Of a stretch of DNA of 6,194 nucleotides, positions 5,074 through 6,194 are shown one piece after another. Every line of letters starts with the position of its first letter. Position 1 is the first letter of the stretch. Position numbers and translations under genes: made by a program. Source of the stretch: Nitrososphaerota archaeon (lineage in GTDB: Archaea > Thermoproteota > Nitrososphaeria > Nitrososphaerales > JACPRH01); contig JARPAQ010000148.1 in assembly GCA_029460375.1 (NCBI GenBank), positions 1-6,194 of the forward strand, written 5' to 3'. The notes below the pieces were generated by a model that did not search any database, was not told where the DNA came from, and was given only the letters and a program-made list of their open reading frames with translations.

Positions 5074-5415
5074 CTAGGAGAGTGGTAGCTTTCTGAATTT
5101 CTGATACCTCCTTTCTTTCCGCTTAAGGCCTACTAGGTAGGCGGTAATTAAATAGGTTTTCGAAGCCTTCTTCCGCGCTATTAGGACAAGAAAATCTGCT
5201 GGTGCATTCTGCACACGCTTTATTAGGTGAAGACTTCCCCTAGGATCAAGAAAGACCTCATCAGGTGCAGCAGCCGTGTCAACTACCGCTTCCAGCATAG
5301 TTCCTAACTCGGTGTGTCTGTCTAGGATGTGAAGCCATCGTCTACGAGTAATAATGAACTCGGCGCCATCATAGGCGGCTACTCTAGCTTCAACAGCGTC
5401 TTCTGCGCTTGGCAA
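5074..5415 (-). CDS. PBECR-like putative nuclease toxin
   Basis: The product has 113 residues, is soluble and basic at its C-terminus. The succession WLHILDRHTEL (27-37), PDEVFLDP (51-58), LIKRV (64-68), DFLVLIARKK (74-83) and TYLITAYLVG (87-96) resembles the phage barnase/EndoU/colicin/RelE-like (PBECR) group, in which an H-I-x-x-RH motif and a late S/T-A-Y motif frame the fold. Candidate active-site residues are His29, Arg33, His34, Lys66 and Thr91/Tyr93. An RNase-type toxin role is inferred from this resemblance, from the small partner gene downstream and from the location at a tRNA end. Start TTG 5415 has GGAG 4 nt upstream and is the only standard start; AAATATTT around 5445-5452 may be the TATA element. 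The assignment to a specific family is tentative. Confidence 0.6.
   Translation of the reverse strand: MPSAEDAVEARVAAYDGAEFIITRRRWLHILDRHTELGTMLEAVVDTAAAPDEVFLDPRGSLHLIKRVQNAPADFLVLIARKKASKTYLITAYLVGLKRKERRYQKFRKLPLS
5106..5112 (-). promoter_or_regulatory. Perfect Shine-Dalgarno AGGAGGT before ATT in the DUF2283 frame
   Basis: It lies inside the 3' end of the PBECR-like gene. Seven nucleotides downstream on the minus strand, ATT at 5098-5096 is in frame with the DUF2283 protein. The next standard start, TTG 5065, is 40 nt away and has no site of its own. Confidence 0.55.
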
Positions 5416-5506
5416 GGTGCTCCGACTTCTGCATCTAAGTACTAGAAATATTTGGATTACCTGAGATCACACCTGTTTTTGTGGACCCCCTTTTCTTTTC
5501 CAAATC

Positions 5507-5521
5507 AAAAACTGACAAAAA
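5507..5521 (-). terminator. Oligo-T terminator of tRNA-Ser
   Basis: Two T5 runs on the minus strand (5521-5517 and 5511-5507) follow directly after the tRNA-Ser 3' end, the common archaeal tRNA terminator form. Confidence 0.6.
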
Positions 5522-5522
5522 G

Positions 5523-5607
5523 CGCCGGGGGTGGGATTTGAACCCACGAGACCATTACGGTCACAGACTTAGCAGGCCTGCGCCCTACCAGGCTAGGCGA
5601 CCCCGGC
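5523..5607 (-). tRNA. tRNA-Ser (anticodon GCT)
   Basis: This is a class II tRNA of 85 nt. The acceptor GCCGGGG pairs with CCCCGGC over seven pairs, with discriminator G as expected for serine. The anticodon stem CAGGC/GTCTG closes loop CTGCTAA with anticodon GCT. The long variable arm forms GACC/GGTC, and the T arm is GTGGG-TTCAAAT-CCCAC. No CCA is encoded and there is no intron. TTTAAAT about 45 bp upstream on the same strand may be a TATA box implying a short 5' leader; the gene is also about 80 bp downstream of SRP RNA and could share its transcript. Two other copies of its 3' portion lie at 3083-3133 and 4798-4824. Confidence 0.97.
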
Positions 5608-5687
5608 ATAGAGATGCTGTACAGCCGTGAATAGGCGGGCAGTTTCCAGATTTAAAGCCTTCCTCTTAAGATGCGGTGCTAAAGGTA

Positions 5688-6006
5688 TTGGCGGCAGCTC
5701 CACCGGAGTTCGCGTTCCAGCCAGACCTCGTCTCCAGCACCGCGCAGTCATCCACGTAGACGCAACAGCGTGGCCACCCCACCTTAGAGCTGCTCCCTCC
5801 CGGACCTCGCTCGATTCGACGGTTGAAAGTCAGAACCTCTCCTTCGAGAGGCCCGCTTCTCATGACCACCCGTCACGGCGTGAGTTCATCCCTACGGCAT
5901 CGGCAAGTATCCAACCAGAGCGTTTTACCCGCCGGTTACTGGCCCCTGCATATAGTCGGTTTCAGGATGGGGGACGACTATCCCCCCGGCCCTACCTGCC
6001 GCCGTA
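5688..6006 (-). ncRNA. ffs: Signal recognition particle RNA (archaeal 7S RNA)
   Basis: This is the RNA core of SRP, which binds SRP54 and SRP19 and targets nascent membrane and secreted proteins. On the minus strand the ends pair as archaeal helix 1: GGCGGCAG (6003-5996) with CTGCCGCC (5697-5690). The 5' domain has the helix-3 hairpin at 5986-5969 and a CTGAAACCG segment typical of archaeal SRP RNA. Helix 6 is CCTCTC-GAAG-GAGAGG (5851-5836), a GNAR tetraloop of the kind SRP19 recognises. Helix 8 (5808-5787) reads GGTCCGGGAGGGAGCAGC, the SRP54-binding motif, with a GGGA tetraloop instead of the usual GGAA. The length, about 319 nt, fits the family. Exact ends are inferred from helix 1 and the TATA spacing. 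The open frames across this region on the plus strand are spurious. Confidence 0.93.
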
Positions 6007-6026
6007 TATGCTGACGGAGGCGGTAC

Positions 6027-6036
6027 CTATATTTGC
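6027..6036 (-). promoter_or_regulatory. TATA-like box for SRP RNA
   Basis: GCAAATATAG on the minus strand is centred about 26 bp upstream of the inferred SRP RNA 5' end near 6005, as expected for an archaeal promoter. Confidence 0.55.
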
Positions 6037-6065
6037 TTATTCCGTATAGACAGCATGTTTACTGA

Positions 6066-6109
6066 GTGCTTATTGTCTTCAAAGCCGATTGGTGCCGGCT
6101 AATAAGCAC
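6066..6109. repeat. Two-part inverted repeat, possible RNA hairpin or cruciform
   Basis: A perfect 9-bp outer stem GTGCTTATT (6066-6074) / AATAAGCAC (6101-6109) encloses a 5-bp inner stem AGCCG (6083-6087) / CGGCT (6096-6100). The inner right arm directly abuts the outer one, leaving an 8-nt bulge on the left. On the plus strand T-rich sequence follows (6118-6129). It may be a terminator-like hairpin or a small structured RNA; no gene is attached to it within the window. Confidence 0.6.
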
Positions 6110-6143
6110 CTACCCTAATTTTATTTTGTCATATTAGAGGATA

Positions 6144-6176
6144 GCTTACCTTACTGGTAAGCCCAAACCAAAATAT
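6144..6176. repeat. Hairpin and dispersed repeat copy 2 at right edge
   Basis: GCTTACC (6144-6150) and GGTAAGC (6156-6162) form a perfect 7-bp stem with a 5-nt loop. Positions 6149-6176 repeat 4693-4720 with four differences. No coding sequence is seen between 6040 and the window end. Confidence 0.5.
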
Positions 6177-6194
6177 TTCTAGATAAAGAGTATA

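Noticed and set aside
5471..5500. T-rich plus-strand run as a terminator
   Set aside because: No plus-strand gene lies upstream to be terminated; it is probably promoter-proximal AT-rich DNA of the minus-strand operon.
5627..6049. Long plus-strand open frames (140 and 63 residues) at 5627-6049 and 5823-6014
   Set aside because: They lie antisense to a well-supported SRP RNA, have Arg/Pro/Ser-rich low-information translations and no recognisable domain; openness comes from the GC-rich RNA gene.
1..6194. CRISPR array, transposase or integrase
   Set aside because: No regularly spaced repeats and no frame with recombinase or transposase motifs were seen on either strand.

Overview
The window is archaeal chromosomal DNA. 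The evidence is a full-length archaeal-type SRP (7S) RNA with helix 1, a SRP19-type helix 6 and helix 8; two tRNA genes without an encoded CCA end; TATA-like boxes 20-30 bp upstream of several transcripts; and a class II-type HMG-CoA reductase for isoprenoid lipid synthesis. An uncultivated TACK-type lineage (for example Bathyarchaeia-like) would fit, but the sequence alone does not fix the taxon.

Layout. Positions 1-152 hold the edge of a minus-strand gene with a carboxypeptidase-regulatory-like segment. Positions 189-913 hold a hicB-hicA toxin-antitoxin pair lying between tRNA-Val(GAC) on the minus strand and a short imperfect copy of that tRNA's 3' end. Positions 914-3063 are core sequence: HMG-CoA reductase, then a NicO/RcnA-like Ni/Co transporter with a His-rich loop. 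At 3083-3133 there is an orphan 3' half of a serine tRNA. Positions 3284-4567 hold an aquaporin, a 5'-truncated CBS-domain gene and a small AbrB-type regulator. Positions 4798-5607 hold a second toxin-antitoxin-like pair (a PBECR-like putative nuclease plus a DUF2283 protein), lying between intact tRNA-Ser(GCT) and a 27-bp copy of its 3' end. Positions 5688-6006 encode SRP RNA on the minus strand, and the right edge carries inverted and dispersed repeats but no recognisable gene.

The main observation is a repeated architecture. Two unrelated two-gene toxin-antitoxin-like modules each sit directly at the 3' end of a tRNA gene, and each is closed on the far side by a copy of that tRNA's 3' terminus. 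The spans are about 0.65 and 0.72 kb and neither contains an integrase. This looks like attL/attR scars of tRNA-targeted integration reduced to stability cargo. In both modules the second gene has a strong Shine-Dalgarno sequence at normal spacing but no ATG/GTG/TTG after it (AAG for hicA, ATT for the DUF2283 gene). The housekeeping genes (hmgA, SRP RNA, tRNAs) are conventional; the aquaporin, truncated CBS gene and AbrB gene lie between tRNA-Ser fragments and may be accessory DNA.
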